Source: CAZMGG01 sp964565715
Lineage (GTDB): Bacteria > Planctomycetota > UBA1135 > UBA2386
NCBI GenBank assembly: GCA_964565715.1
Contig: CAZMGG010000072.1
Span: 1-28,138 of the forward strand
DNA: 28,138 bases
Direction of reading: 5' to 3'
Made by a program: the position numbers and the translations under genes. Positions 6,933-14,391 of the stretch are shown in pieces (position 1 is the stretch's first letter; the number at the start of each line of letters is the position of its first letter). The notes beneath the pieces were generated by a model. The model saw only the letters and a program-made list of their open reading frames with translations, searched no databases and was not told the origin of the DNA.

Positions 6933-9182
6933 CTACTGGATGTTGATGTCCAGCGCCTGGGAAGTGGCGCCGGTGGTGCCGGCGATCAGCCACTGGGCAT
7001 AGACGTGCCAGCCGGACAGGGCGGGGTTGTTGGGGATCGGCAGCGCCTGCGTGGCGCCGTTGCCCGCGGTGACGTGGAACAGGGCCTGACCCCATGGCAC
7101 GCCCAGGGTGCAGCCGGCGCCGAGGAACGGGCTGAGGTCGAAGGTGCCCCACGCCGCCGGCGTGAAACCCATCACCAGACCCGCCAGGCGCGAGTTCTCG
7201 GCGTTGCCCAGGCTCACGGCGTAGGTGGCGTTGCCCAGCGTCGGCCGGCCGACCCCGGCGATGGTGGGGGTGCCCATGGTGCCGGGGCAGGAGCCGCTGA
7301 ACACGCCCGACGACGCGTTCTCCGCCGTCACCGACAGGATCATCACCTCCACCGGCAGGAGGGCGCGCGTGTAGAAGCGGAAGTCGTCCATGTCGTAGCC
7401 GGCGCCGAACGGGCTCGAGCCGGCCGACGAGATCGAGCCGACCCCGAACAGCAGCGTGCTGGCATACGAGAAGGTGTTGGGCGTGAAGGTCACCACCGTC
7501 GCGCTGGGCGTGCCGTTGCTGTACCAGAGAGCCTGGCCGGCGGTGTCGTCGACCACCAGCGCGACGTGTTGCCACACGCCCGGCGTGCCGTTGACGGTGA
7601 AGCCGCTGTCGACGTTGCCGATCGCCGAGCCGCGGAAGGTCACGCCGGTGCCGGCGGCGCCGCCGACGAAGGAGCGGAAGGTGCCGTTGCCGAAGGCATA
7701 GCCGAATGGCGTTGCCGCGGCGTTGGGATCCTTGCGCATCCACCAGGCCACCGAGAAGCTGCCGGTGACGTTGGTGGTCCAGCCGGTGTTGACCGCGGCG
7801 GCGCCGGTGACCCGGTAGCCGAGGCAGCCGAAGCCGGCCTCGTTGCCGCGGAAGCCGGCCCGACCCGGATCGGTCTGCCAGGTGGCGTTGTTCAGGACGG
7901 CGCCGGTGGCGGGCGCGGCGTTGGTGGTGGCGGTGTTGGCCACCTGGGTGCCGCGCACCTCGTTGAACTGGTACTGGAACAGCTCCGGCGGCGCCGGCAT
8001 CGCGCCCGGGGCCAGGACGTTGACGTAGGCGGTCCTGGTCTCGGTGTCGCTGAAGCAGCCGTTGGTGACGGTCAGGCGGACGTTGTAGGTGCCCGGCCCG
8101 TAGGCCCAGCTCGGATTCTGCAGGGTCGTGTCGGTGACGTTGTCGCCGTCCAGGTCCCAGGCCCAGCTCGTCACCGGGCCGGTGCTGGTGTCGGTGAAGT
8201 TCACCGTGTGCGGTGCGAAGCCGCCGGGCTGCGTGCTGGTGAACGCGGCGTTGATCGGATCGACCGAGATGTAGTTGGTCTTGGTCACCGAGCCGGGCGG
8301 ATGGGTGCTGTCGATCACCGTCAGGTTGACGGAGTACCTGCCGCAGGCCGTGTAGGTGTGCGTCGGGTTCTGCACCGTGTAGTCCACCACCGTGTCGTTG
8401 TCGATGTCCCACAGCCAGGCGATGACGCCGCCGGGGGCCGACGAGAACGAGCGGTCGGTGAAGCTGACGGCGAGCGGCGCGGCGCCCGCGGTCACGTTGG
8501 CGGCGAAGTCGGGATACAGGCCCTGCGCCGGCACATAGGTCAGCTCGACGACCACGCCGTGGTTGGCGTTCACGGTGCCGGAGCCGGAGCCGTAGGCGGT
8601 GCTGTTGAAGACGCGGCTGGCCAGCGCGTTGGTGGCGTGCACGTCCATCTGCAGCGTCTGCGCCGCACCGCCCACGCCCGGCGGGATGTCGCTGAAGATC
8701 ACCAGGTCGTTGCCCTGGGACGGGTCGTAGACGAACGCCGGCGACAGCGGGATGTCGACGAACCAGTTGCCCGGCGTGGCGGCAGGAACAGACTGCTGGG
8801 TCACCGGTCCCGAGTAGACGACCGTGCGGTCGGGACCCATGTTGCCGGCGAACGACGTGCCGGGCGCCATCGCGTCCACCGTCGCGCTGGCCATTTCGAC
8901 CGTGGCGGTGGTGTAGCTGCCGCCGCCGGCGGCGACGTTGCCGTTCGTGCGCCAGCGCAGCCGCGAGATGACGATCGGGTAGTTGATCGAGGCGGCGGTG
9001 AAGTGCGTCGTGTCGTAGATGGTCTGGATCTGCAGCGATGCGGCGCTGCCGCGGCCCCAGGGGAAGGCGTTGCTGGTGCTGCCTTCGGCGGTGGCCATGC
9101 CGTTCGGGATCACGTGGGTGAGCTGGGCCGTGGCCGCGGCCGCCAGCAGGGCGGTGGCGACGAGGAGGCGTGACGCTTGCAT
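6933..9182 (-). CDS. Secreted two-PKD plus LamG-like protein, paralogue A
   Basis: This is a 749-residue secreted or surface protein of unknown ligand. A signal peptide covers about 1-19 (LLVATALLAAAATAQ). An N-terminal beta-rich region of no recognised family (20-222) follows. Two PKD domains come next (about 223-308 and 309-389), each with an aspartate-rich loop (WDIDNDTVVD, WDLDGDNVTD) resembling calcium-binding DxDxDxxxD loops. A concanavalin A/LamG-like domain (about 400-615) has the typical FSVAWWMRK, WQHVALVVDD and MDDFRFYTRAL strands. A C-terminal module (about 632-749) ends in a conserved hydrophobic segment shared with the paralogue. The ATG at 9182 is chosen because AGAGGA lies 4-5 bp upstream and the signal peptide begins there. 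The next gene upstream, 9351-11594, is its close paralogue. Roles in adhesion or polysaccharide binding are typical for such domains but are not shown here. Confidence 0.9.
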   Translation of the reverse strand: MQASRLLVATALLAAAATAQLTHVIPNGMATAEGSTSNAFPWGRGSAASLQIQTIYDTTHFTAASINYPIVISRLRWRTNGNVAAGGGSYTTATVEMASATVDAMAPGTSFAGNMGPDRTVVYSGPVTQQSVPAATPGNWFVDIPLSPAFVYDPSQGNDLVIFSDIPPGVGGAAQTLQMDVHATNALASRVFNSTAYGSGSGTVNANHGVVVELTYVPAQGLYPDFAANVTAGAAPLAVSFTDRSFSSAPGGVIAWLWDIDNDTVVDYTVQNPTHTYTACGRYSVNLTVIDSTHPPGSVTKTNYISVDPINAAFTSTQPGGFAPHTVNFTDTSTGPVTSWAWDLDGDNVTDTTLQNPSWAYGPGTYNVRLTVTNGCFSDTETRTAYVNVLAPGAMPAPPELFQYQFNEVRGTQVANTATTNAAPATGAVLNNATWQTDPGRAGFRGNEAGFGCLGYRVTGAAAVNTGWTTNVTGSFSVAWWMRKDPNAAATPFGYAFGNGTFRSFVGGAAGTGVTFRGSAIGNVDSGFTVNGTPGVWQHVALVVDDTAGQALWYSNGTPSATVVTFTPNTFSYASTLLFGVGSISSAGSSPFGAGYDMDDFRFYTRALLPVEVMILSVTAENASSGVFSGSCPGTMGTPTIAGVGRPTLGNATYAVSLGNAENSRLAGLVMGFTPAAWGTFDLSPFLGAGCTLGVPWGQALFHVTAGNGATQALPIPNNPALSGWHVYAQWLIAGTTGATSQALDINIQ

Positions 9183-9238
9183 GGAGTCCTCTGGTGGTGG
9201 GTCGGGGAAAGGGAGCGCGAAAGGGTACGGGTGCGGCC

Positions 9239-9267
9239 GGGCATCACCAACGGGGTGGGTGATGCCC
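9239..9267 (-). promoter_or_regulatory. Hairpin in the leader of paralogue A
   Basis: GGGCATCACC (9239-9248) pairs perfectly with GGTGATGCCC (9258-9267) around a 9-nt loop. It lies between the 3' hairpin of paralogue B and the ATG of paralogue A, 56 bp upstream of that start codon. There is no T-run, so it may be a leader structure, a second attenuator-like stem or an inverted-repeat operator. Paralogue B has no counterpart upstream of its own start. Confidence 0.4.
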
Positions 9268-9295
9268 TCTGCCGCAACCGGCCTCCGTGTACAGG

Positions 9296-9325
9296 CCGCG
9301 GGCCGGCGCAATGGCCGGCCCGCGG
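9296..9325 (-). terminator. Hairpin after paralogue B, near-copy of the one at 6880
   Basis: This is a perfect 12-bp stem (9296-9307 with 9314-9325) and a 6-nt loop, 25 bp after the TAG of the gene at 9351. Stem and loop differ from the 6880 hairpin only slightly (loop GCAATG here, GCGATG there on the plus strand). No T-run follows. The matching spacing after each gene shows that the hairpin was duplicated with the gene. Confidence 0.6.
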
Positions 9326-9350
9326 GGGTCGTTCCGGGCTTGCGCCTGGG

Positions 9351-11594
9351 CTACTCGATGTTGATGTCGAGGGCCTGCGACGTGGCGCCGGTGGTGCCGG
9401 CGATCAGCCATTGGCCATACACGTGCATGCCGGACAGGGCGCTGTTGTTGGGCACGCCCAGGGCCTGCGTGGCGCCGTTGCTGGCGGTCACATGGAAGTG
9501 GACGACACCCCACGGCACGTCCAGGAAGCAGCCGGCGCCCAGGAAACCGCTGATGTCGAACGAGCCCCACGCGGCAGGCGTGAAGCCCAGCACGAGGGCG
9601 GCCAGGCGGGAATCCTCGGCGTTGCCGAGGGACACGGCGTAGCTGAGGTTGCCGACGCTTGGCTGACCGACACCGGCGATCGTGGGCGTGCCCATGGTGC
9701 CGGGGCAGGTCGTTCCGAACACGCCGGATGAGGCGTTCTCCGGCAACAGCGAGATGGCCAGGAGTTCTGCCGAAGACAACGCGCGCGTGTAGAAGCGGAA
9801 GTCGTCCATGTCGTAGCCCACGCCGAACTGGCTGGTGCCGCCGGTGCTGATGGCGCCGACAGCGAACTGGGCAGTGCTGGCGTAGTTGAACGTGTTCGGC
9901 GTGAAGTTGACCACGGTCGTGCTGGGCTGACCGTTGCTGTACCAGAGGGCCTGGCCGGTGCTGTCGTTCACGACCAGCGCCACGTGCTGCCAGACGCCCG
10001 GGGTGCCGTTGACGGTGAAGCTGCTGTCGACGTTGCCGATCGAGGAGCCGCGGAAGGTCACGCCGTTGACGGCGGCGCCGCCCACGAACGAGCGGAAGGT
10101 GCTGTTGCCGAAGGCGTAGCCGAACGGCGCCGCAGCCGCGGCGGCGTTCTTGCGCATCCACCAGCTGATCGAGAAGCTGCCGGTGACGTTGGTGCCCCAG
10201 TTGGGGTTGACCCAGGCGGCGCCCGTCGACCGGTAGCCGTTGCAGCCGAAGCCGGGCTCGTTGCCCTGGAAGCCGGCGCGACCCGAGTCGGTCTGCCACG
10301 TGCTGTTGCTGATCACGCAGGTGGGCGTCGGCGCCGCAGAGGCGGTGTTGGCGACGGCGTTGCCGCGCACCTCGTTGAACTGGAACTGGAACAGCTCCGG
10401 CGGCGCAGGGACGGTGCCCGGCGCGATCACGACGACGTAGCTGTTCTTGGTCTCGGTGTCCGAGAAGCAGCCGTTGGTAACGGTCAGCGACACGTTGTAG
10501 GTGCCGGGCCCGTATGCCCAGCTCGGGTTCTGCGCGGTCGAGTCGGTGATGGTGTCACCGTCCAGGTCCCAGGCCCAGCTCAGGACCGGGCCGGTGCTGG
10601 CGTCGGTGAAGTTCACCGTGTGCGGCGCGAAACCGCTGGGCTGCGAACTGGTGAACGCAGCGTTGATCGGATCGACCGAGATGTAGTTGGTCTTGGTCAG
10701 CGTCCCCGGCGGATTGGCGCTGTCGAACACCGTCAGCGACACGGTCTTGTTGCCGCAGGTGGTGTACGTGTGCGTCGGGTTCTGGGTCGTGTAGTCGACG
10801 ACGGTGTCGTTGTCGACGTCCCAGGCCCAGGCGATCACGCCGCCGGGAGCCGACGAGTAGGACTGGTCGGTGAAGCTCACCGCGAGGGGCGAGTTGCCCG
10901 TCGTCACGTTGGCGGTGAAGGCGGGGAACAGGCCGAACGCCGGCGTGTAGTCGATCGTCACGATCGTGCCGTGGTTGGCCGTGATGGTCCCGGCGGCGGC
11001 GTTCGTGCTGTTGAACACGCGGCTGGCCAGGGGCGTCGTGGTGTGGACGTCGAGCGCCGTGCCGGTAGCGGATGCCCAGGACGCCATCGGTACCCAGCAG
11101 TCGATGCACAGGTCGTTGCCGCTGGTCGGATCGTAGATGAAGGGGGTGATCGCCAGATCGACCACCGTCGGACCCGGGATGCCGGTGCCGTTGCCCGTGC
11201 CGCCGATGAATGTCACGTTGCCGGTGTAGACGCGCGTGCGGTCGCCGCCGTGGTTGCCGTTCATGTTGGTCGTCACCGCGCCCTGATCGAAGGCAGCGGT
11301 CGACATGTCGACCCAGCAGTTGGTCTGCGTGCCGCCAGCCCACGTCGCGGTGGTTGCGTTGGCGCGCCAGCGCAGGCGGGTGATGCGGATGGGCCCGGTC
11401 ACGCCTTGGCCCGTGAAGTGCGAACTGTCGTAGAACATCTGCTGCTGCAGGTTCAGCGTGGCGCTGAAGCGGTTCCACGGGAAGGCGTTGCTGCTGTTGC
11501 CTTCGGCGGCCGCAAGGCCGTTGGGGATCGTGATGCTCTGTGCGGCGGCGGCACAGGCAAGGGCCAGGGTGGTGAGGGATGCAAGGCGGATCAT
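9351..11594 (-). CDS. Secreted two-PKD plus LamG-like protein, paralogue B
   Basis: This 747-residue protein has the same architecture as its downstream neighbour: signal peptide (MIRLASLTTLALACAAAAQ), N-terminal beta-rich region, two PKD domains with WDVDNDTVVD and WDLDGDTITD loops, a LamG-like domain and the shared C-terminal module ending in SQALDINIE. From the first PKD domain onward the two proteins align almost without gaps and are very similar. The N-terminal part is much less similar and carries cysteines (TNCWVD, LCIDCW) that paralogue A lacks, so the variable region may set different binding specificity (inference). The ATG at 11594 is supported by the signal peptide, although the nearest Shine-Dalgarno-like GGAG is about 14 bp away. 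The same frame stays open far upstream, but that part resembles nothing and lies across real plus-strand genes. It stands first in the minus-strand block, so its promoter should lie in 11595-11825. Confidence 0.9.
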   Translation of the reverse strand: MIRLASLTTLALACAAAAQSITIPNGLAAAEGNSSNAFPWNRFSATLNLQQQMFYDSSHFTGQGVTGPIRITRLRWRANATTATWAGGTQTNCWVDMSTAAFDQGAVTTNMNGNHGGDRTRVYTGNVTFIGGTGNGTGIPGPTVVDLAITPFIYDPTSGNDLCIDCWVPMASWASATGTALDVHTTTPLASRVFNSTNAAAGTITANHGTIVTIDYTPAFGLFPAFTANVTTGNSPLAVSFTDQSYSSAPGGVIAWAWDVDNDTVVDYTTQNPTHTYTTCGNKTVSLTVFDSANPPGTLTKTNYISVDPINAAFTSSQPSGFAPHTVNFTDASTGPVLSWAWDLDGDTITDSTAQNPSWAYGPGTYNVSLTVTNGCFSDTETKNSYVVVIAPGTVPAPPELFQFQFNEVRGNAVANTASAAPTPTCVISNSTWQTDSGRAGFQGNEPGFGCNGYRSTGAAWVNPNWGTNVTGSFSISWWMRKNAAAAAAPFGYAFGNSTFRSFVGGAAVNGVTFRGSSIGNVDSSFTVNGTPGVWQHVALVVNDSTGQALWYSNGQPSTTVVNFTPNTFNYASTAQFAVGAISTGGTSQFGVGYDMDDFRFYTRALSSAELLAISLLPENASSGVFGTTCPGTMGTPTIAGVGQPSVGNLSYAVSLGNAEDSRLAALVLGFTPAAWGSFDISGFLGAGCFLDVPWGVVHFHVTASNGATQALGVPNNSALSGMHVYGQWLIAGTTGATSQALDINIE

Positions 11595-11825
11595 GGTTGG
11601 TCTTGGAACTCCGATTGGTGGGGCGTCTGCGGTCAGGCGGCAGAAGCCTAGCACTGGTCCCCCATCCGACCATCCCTCGGGCGCACCACCTTCGCCGCCC
11701 GCATGCGAATACGCACGTCCCGAATGCGTAGGCCCGCACTTGCCTCCTCGGAGCGGTGACGGTTCCATGCCACGACCGCACCGGGCCCTTCCGCGGGAAG
11801 CACTCCAGGGATTCCCTTCGCCGCA
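11595..11825. promoter_or_regulatory. Divergent intergenic region
   Basis: This 231-bp gap separates the minus-strand PKD/LamG gene and the plus-strand GYF_2 gene, so promoters for both directions should lie here. I see no strong -35/-10 pair. A short imperfect repeat (CGAATACGCA at 11706-11715 and CGAATGCGTA at 11721-11730) lies near the middle and might be an operator. A weak TTGCCT (11740-11745) is the only -35-like match I noted on the plus strand. Confidence 0.35.
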
Positions 11826-12401
11826 ATGATCGCCTCCGCCGACATGACCGAACTCGTCATCCAGCTGATCTTCATGGTCGTGTTCGGCTTCATCTGCGCC
11901 GCGGTAGCGGCCGGACGAGGCCGCAGCGCCGTCGGCTGGTTCTTCGTCGGGTTCTTCTTCTCCTGTCTCGGACTCATCCTGCTGCTGGTGCTGCCCGATC
12001 CGCGCAAGGAGGAGGCGCGCTTCCTGCGGCAGGCCCAGGAAAACCGCCGGCTGCGCGAGCAGCTCAAGAAGGAGCGGCAGGTGTCGGACCAGCGCCATCA
12101 CGGCGTCGAGCGGCGGCTCGGCGCCCACGACCAGGCGCTCGGCATGGACACCAGCGCGGCGACGCAGATCGGCGCCGGCGAGGCCGCGCCCGCCGAACTG
12201 CCGCCACCGTTGCCCGACGGCGCAAGCTGGTACTTCGCCAAGGGCGGCCAGCGGCAGGGGCCGACCTCCGTGGGCGAGGTGCGGCGGCTGCTCCGCGCCG
12301 GCGAGATCGACGACGACACGCTGGTCTGGCGGCAAGGCATGGCCGACTGGCAGCCGGCCCGCGACGTGCCGGAACTGGGGGGCGATCGTGGAACGGCCTG
12401 A
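11826..12401 (+). CDS. Membrane protein with C-terminal GYF_2 (DUF4339) domain
   Basis: This is a 191-residue protein of unknown role. Two transmembrane helices (about 9-29 and 35-56) are followed by a charged helical, probably coiled-coil stretch (60-100), a linker containing PPPLP (126-130), and a GYF_2 domain at about 134-183. That domain has the family pattern: WYFAKGGQRQGP, a middle helix VGEVRRLLRAGEI, and DTLVWRQGMADWQPA. GYF_2 domains are common in bacterial membrane proteins and are thought to mediate protein contacts, by analogy with eukaryotic GYF domains that bind proline-rich peptides. The start may be 11826 or the internal ATG at 11844, which is closer to the first TM helix. The next gene starts inside its last codons, so the two are translationally coupled. 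Confidence 0.85.
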   Translation: MIASADMTELVIQLIFMVVFGFICAAVAAGRGRSAVGWFFVGFFFSCLGLILLLVLPDPRKEEARFLRQAQENRRLREQLKKERQVSDQRHHGVERRLGAHDQALGMDTSAATQIGAGEAAPAELPPPLPDGASWYFAKGGQRQGPTSVGEVRRLLRAGEIDDDTLVWRQGMADWQPARDVPELGGDRGTA

Positions 12402-13305
12402 GCCCGCGCTCCCCGCCGGCGCACCGGAGTCGGTGACGTTCGACGGCATCCTGGATGGCCGCGTCGGCGACGAGGAAGGGCTGCGCCAGCGGGCGGCGGA
12501 ACTGGGGCGCTGCGGCGGCGGGCGCTTCCTGCTGGAGGTCGACGGCGGTCGCTTCTCGCTGCTGCCCGAGGGCGACACGGTGCCGGGGGCGGGTTTCGCC
12601 GAACCGGGCCAGCAGGCGTTCCTGCAGGCGCTGACCGCGCTGCTCGGCGCCGCCGCCGAACGCAGCGTCGAGTCGACCCTGCGCTGCACGATGGTCTACC
12701 GGGCGCAAGTGGTCGAGACGCTGTTCCGCGTGGCCGACGGCAGGGTCGCGCCGCTGAGCCGCGTGCGCCCGCGCCGCCCCGACGAGGGCGCGCCGGAACT
12801 GCCCGCGGGCCTGGCCGAACGGCACGGCTTCGGCCGGCGGGAGCTGCTGATCGCGGTCCTGCTGCTGGTGGTCGGCGGCGCCTGGGTGACCTGGCGCTAC
12901 GGCCTGCTGGACCGGGTGATGGCGGCCCGCGCCGAGAGCCTGCAGGTGGAAGCCGGCCCGTTCGGCCGGTTGCTGCGGGTCGAGGTCAGCCGTTCGTGGG
13001 GCGTCTACCGGATCAGTGTGCTGCGCGGCGAGGCCTACCCGGCGGACGCGGCGGCGCTGCAGGCCGCCCAGGCCGCCGCCGCCGGCCTGCCGGAACGTGC
13101 GGCGGTGGAGGTGGTCGGCAACGGCGGCGAGATGTGGGTGCAGATCCAGGACGGCGAGGGCCGCGTGCTGGAGGCGGCCCGGATCGAACTGCGCCCGCTG
13201 GTGGTGGATCCGGCGGGCAAGGTCGGACTGGATCTCGGCGGCCGGATGGATGCGGCCCGGATCGCGTTGTCGCTGACGCGGGGCGAGACCCCAAAGGGCC
13301 GCTAG
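12388..13305 (+). CDS. Single-pass membrane protein of unknown function
   Basis: I do not recognise this 305-residue protein. The N-terminal 150 residues look soluble and have strand-like segments (GRFLLEVDGGRFSLLP at about 46-60). One transmembrane helix lies at about 153-169 (LLIAVLLLVVGGAWVTW). The C-terminal part of about 135 residues includes alternating strands such as WGVYRISVLRG and EMWVQIQDGEGRVL. With no signal peptide, the N-terminal half is probably cytoplasmic and the C-terminal half periplasmic. The GTG start at 12388 follows a GGGGGG tract at a suitable distance and overlaps the end of the GYF_2 gene by 14 bp. The CAAX-protease gene begins 4 bp after its stop. These tight junctions suggest one transcript and perhaps a shared role at the membrane. 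Confidence 0.75.
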   Translation: MERPEPALPAGAPESVTFDGILDGRVGDEEGLRQRAAELGRCGGGRFLLEVDGGRFSLLPEGDTVPGAGFAEPGQQAFLQALTALLGAAAERSVESTLRCTMVYRAQVVETLFRVADGRVAPLSRVRPRRPDEGAPELPAGLAERHGFGRRELLIAVLLLVVGGAWVTWRYGLLDRVMAARAESLQVEAGPFGRLLRVEVSRSWGVYRISVLRGEAYPADAAALQAAQAAAAGLPERAAVEVVGNGGEMWVQIQDGEGRVLEAARIELRPLVVDPAGKVGLDLGGRMDAARIALSLTRGETPKGR

Positions 13306-13309
13306 GACG

Positions 13310-14350
13310 ATGACCGACGGTTCCGACCCGCTGCCGGTGGAGCCGCCGCGCCACTGGCCGCGGGAGCGGGCGCCGGCGGCCGACGAGTCGGTGGCGGCGA
13401 ACTGCGCCGCCTGCGGCGCGCCCTGGCAGGTGCATCGGGCGATGGCGGGCTTCCGGCTGCGCTGCGATTGCGGCGGCTGGATCGCCGTGCCGGCGCCGGC
13501 CACGCCGGCGGCGCTGACCGGCGGCGCCGCCGACGCGGCCGTGGCCACGCGCGATGCCCTTGGCGAAGGGGCGGACCAGGCACTGGCGTTGCGGCGGGCC
13601 TCCCGCGACGCGCAGGGCCGGATCGAACTGCACGTGGAGCGCGGCGACCTGTTCCCGCGGCCGATCTCCACGTCCCTGCCGATGGCGCCGGGCACGGTGC
13701 AGGAGGGCACGGCGGAGACGCGCGCGAAGTGGACCAGCCGCGCCCTCATCGAGTTCTGCCTGATGATCGTCGCCCTGGTCGGCCCGGCGGTGGGCGCCAT
13801 GCTGCTGGCCCGGGGCCGCGAGGACTACCTGCTGCTGCCGTTCGCCAGCCTGACGTCGGCGGCGCTGGTGGCGATCGTCGCCGCCGCGTCGGGGCCCTAC
13901 GGCACCGCCGGCTGGTGCCGGGCGGCGCCGCAACACTTCGGCCTCGCCATCGTGCTGGCGGTGGGCACCTTCGGCCTCGCCGTCGGGTGGGTCGAGGCGC
14001 TGCGGGGGATGTTCGGCGACCGTCTCCTCGGCGACCCCTACTGCCACGACATGCGGGAGGAACTCGGCTTCGCCTGGACCATGCTGGTGATGGCGGTGTC
14101 GCCGGCGGTGCTGGAGGAATGGGCCTTCCGCGGGGTGCTGCAGGGGCGGCTGCTGGCCCTCCTGGGCCTGCGCAACGGGCTGCTGGTGACCGCCGCGGCC
14201 TTCGCGGTCTGCCACGGCCCGACCGCCGCGTTCTTCCTGCACTTCGGGCTCGGCTGGGGCCTCGGCTGGCTGCGGGAGCGCAGCGGCAGCCTGCTGCCGG
14301 GGATGCTGCTGCACTTCACCTACAACGGGCTGATCGTCGTGGCCACCTGA
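13310..14350 (+). CDS. CPBP/CAAX-type membrane protease with zinc-ribbon-like N-terminus
   Basis: This is a 346-residue integral membrane protein of the CPBP (Abi, Rce1-like) glutamic protease family. A cytoplasmic N-terminus carries C32-X2-C35 and C52-X-C54, resembling a small zinc ribbon, and is followed by a linker to about residue 140. Several hydrophobic helices run from about 145 to 345. The family motifs are present: E269-E270-XXX-R274 (EEWAFRG), H302 in FAVCH, and H335-XXX-N339 (HFTYN). Bacterial members cleave membrane or lipidated substrates, mature peptides, or serve in immunity to bacteriocins; which applies here is unknown. It starts 4 bp after the unknown TM protein and is the third gene of a tight run. 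The added zinc-binding-like segment is not part of the core family. Confidence 0.9.
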   Translation: MTDGSDPLPVEPPRHWPRERAPAADESVAANCAACGAPWQVHRAMAGFRLRCDCGGWIAVPAPATPAALTGGAADAAVATRDALGEGADQALALRRASRDAQGRIELHVERGDLFPRPISTSLPMAPGTVQEGTAETRAKWTSRALIEFCLMIVALVGPAVGAMLLARGREDYLLLPFASLTSAALVAIVAAASGPYGTAGWCRAAPQHFGLAIVLAVGTFGLAVGWVEALRGMFGDRLLGDPYCHDMREELGFAWTMLVMAVSPAVLEEWAFRGVLQGRLLALLGLRNGLLVTAAAFAVCHGPTAAFFLHFGLGWGLGWLRERSGSLLPGMLLHFTYNGLIVVAT

Positions 14351-14375
14351 CGATGGGCTCTGGCGCCGGCCTGGC

Positions 14376-14381
14376 TATGGT
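14376..14381 (+). promoter_or_regulatory. Candidate -10 hexamer TATGGT for pyrC
   Basis: TATGGT ends 10 bp before the pyrC ATG at 14392, the same spacing as TATCAT before the radical SAM gene. No convincing -35 is visible. Use of this site would give a near-leaderless pyrC mRNA and would favour 14392 as the start. The evidence is weak. Confidence 0.25.
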
Positions 14382-14391
14382 GCTGGGCCAG

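Larger units (their letters stand above)
6880..11594 (-). repeat. Tandem duplication of a gene-plus-hairpin cassette
   Basis: Unit 1 spans 6880-9182 and unit 2 spans 9296-11594; each is a PKD/LamG gene followed after 25 bp by an 11-12 bp stem hairpin. Similarity is high from the PKD region to the hairpin and low in the first third of the genes. The units are in direct orientation, which fits unequal crossing-over or repeated gene conversion. Confidence 0.75.

Noticed and set aside
4920..9173. Plus-strand open frame of 1417 codons
   Set aside because: It lies antisense across the radical SAM and PKD/LamG genes, is made of low-information Arg/Gly/Ala/Val/His runs and has no motif. Long antisense frames are expected at this base composition.
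11595..12689. Longer N-terminus for PKD/LamG paralogue B
   Set aside because: The extension runs antisense through the GYF_2 gene and the next gene, and a normal signal peptide starts at 11594.
12064..13800. Minus-strand open frame of 578 codons
   Set aside because: Antisense to three plus-strand genes with TM helices and family motifs; no independent support.
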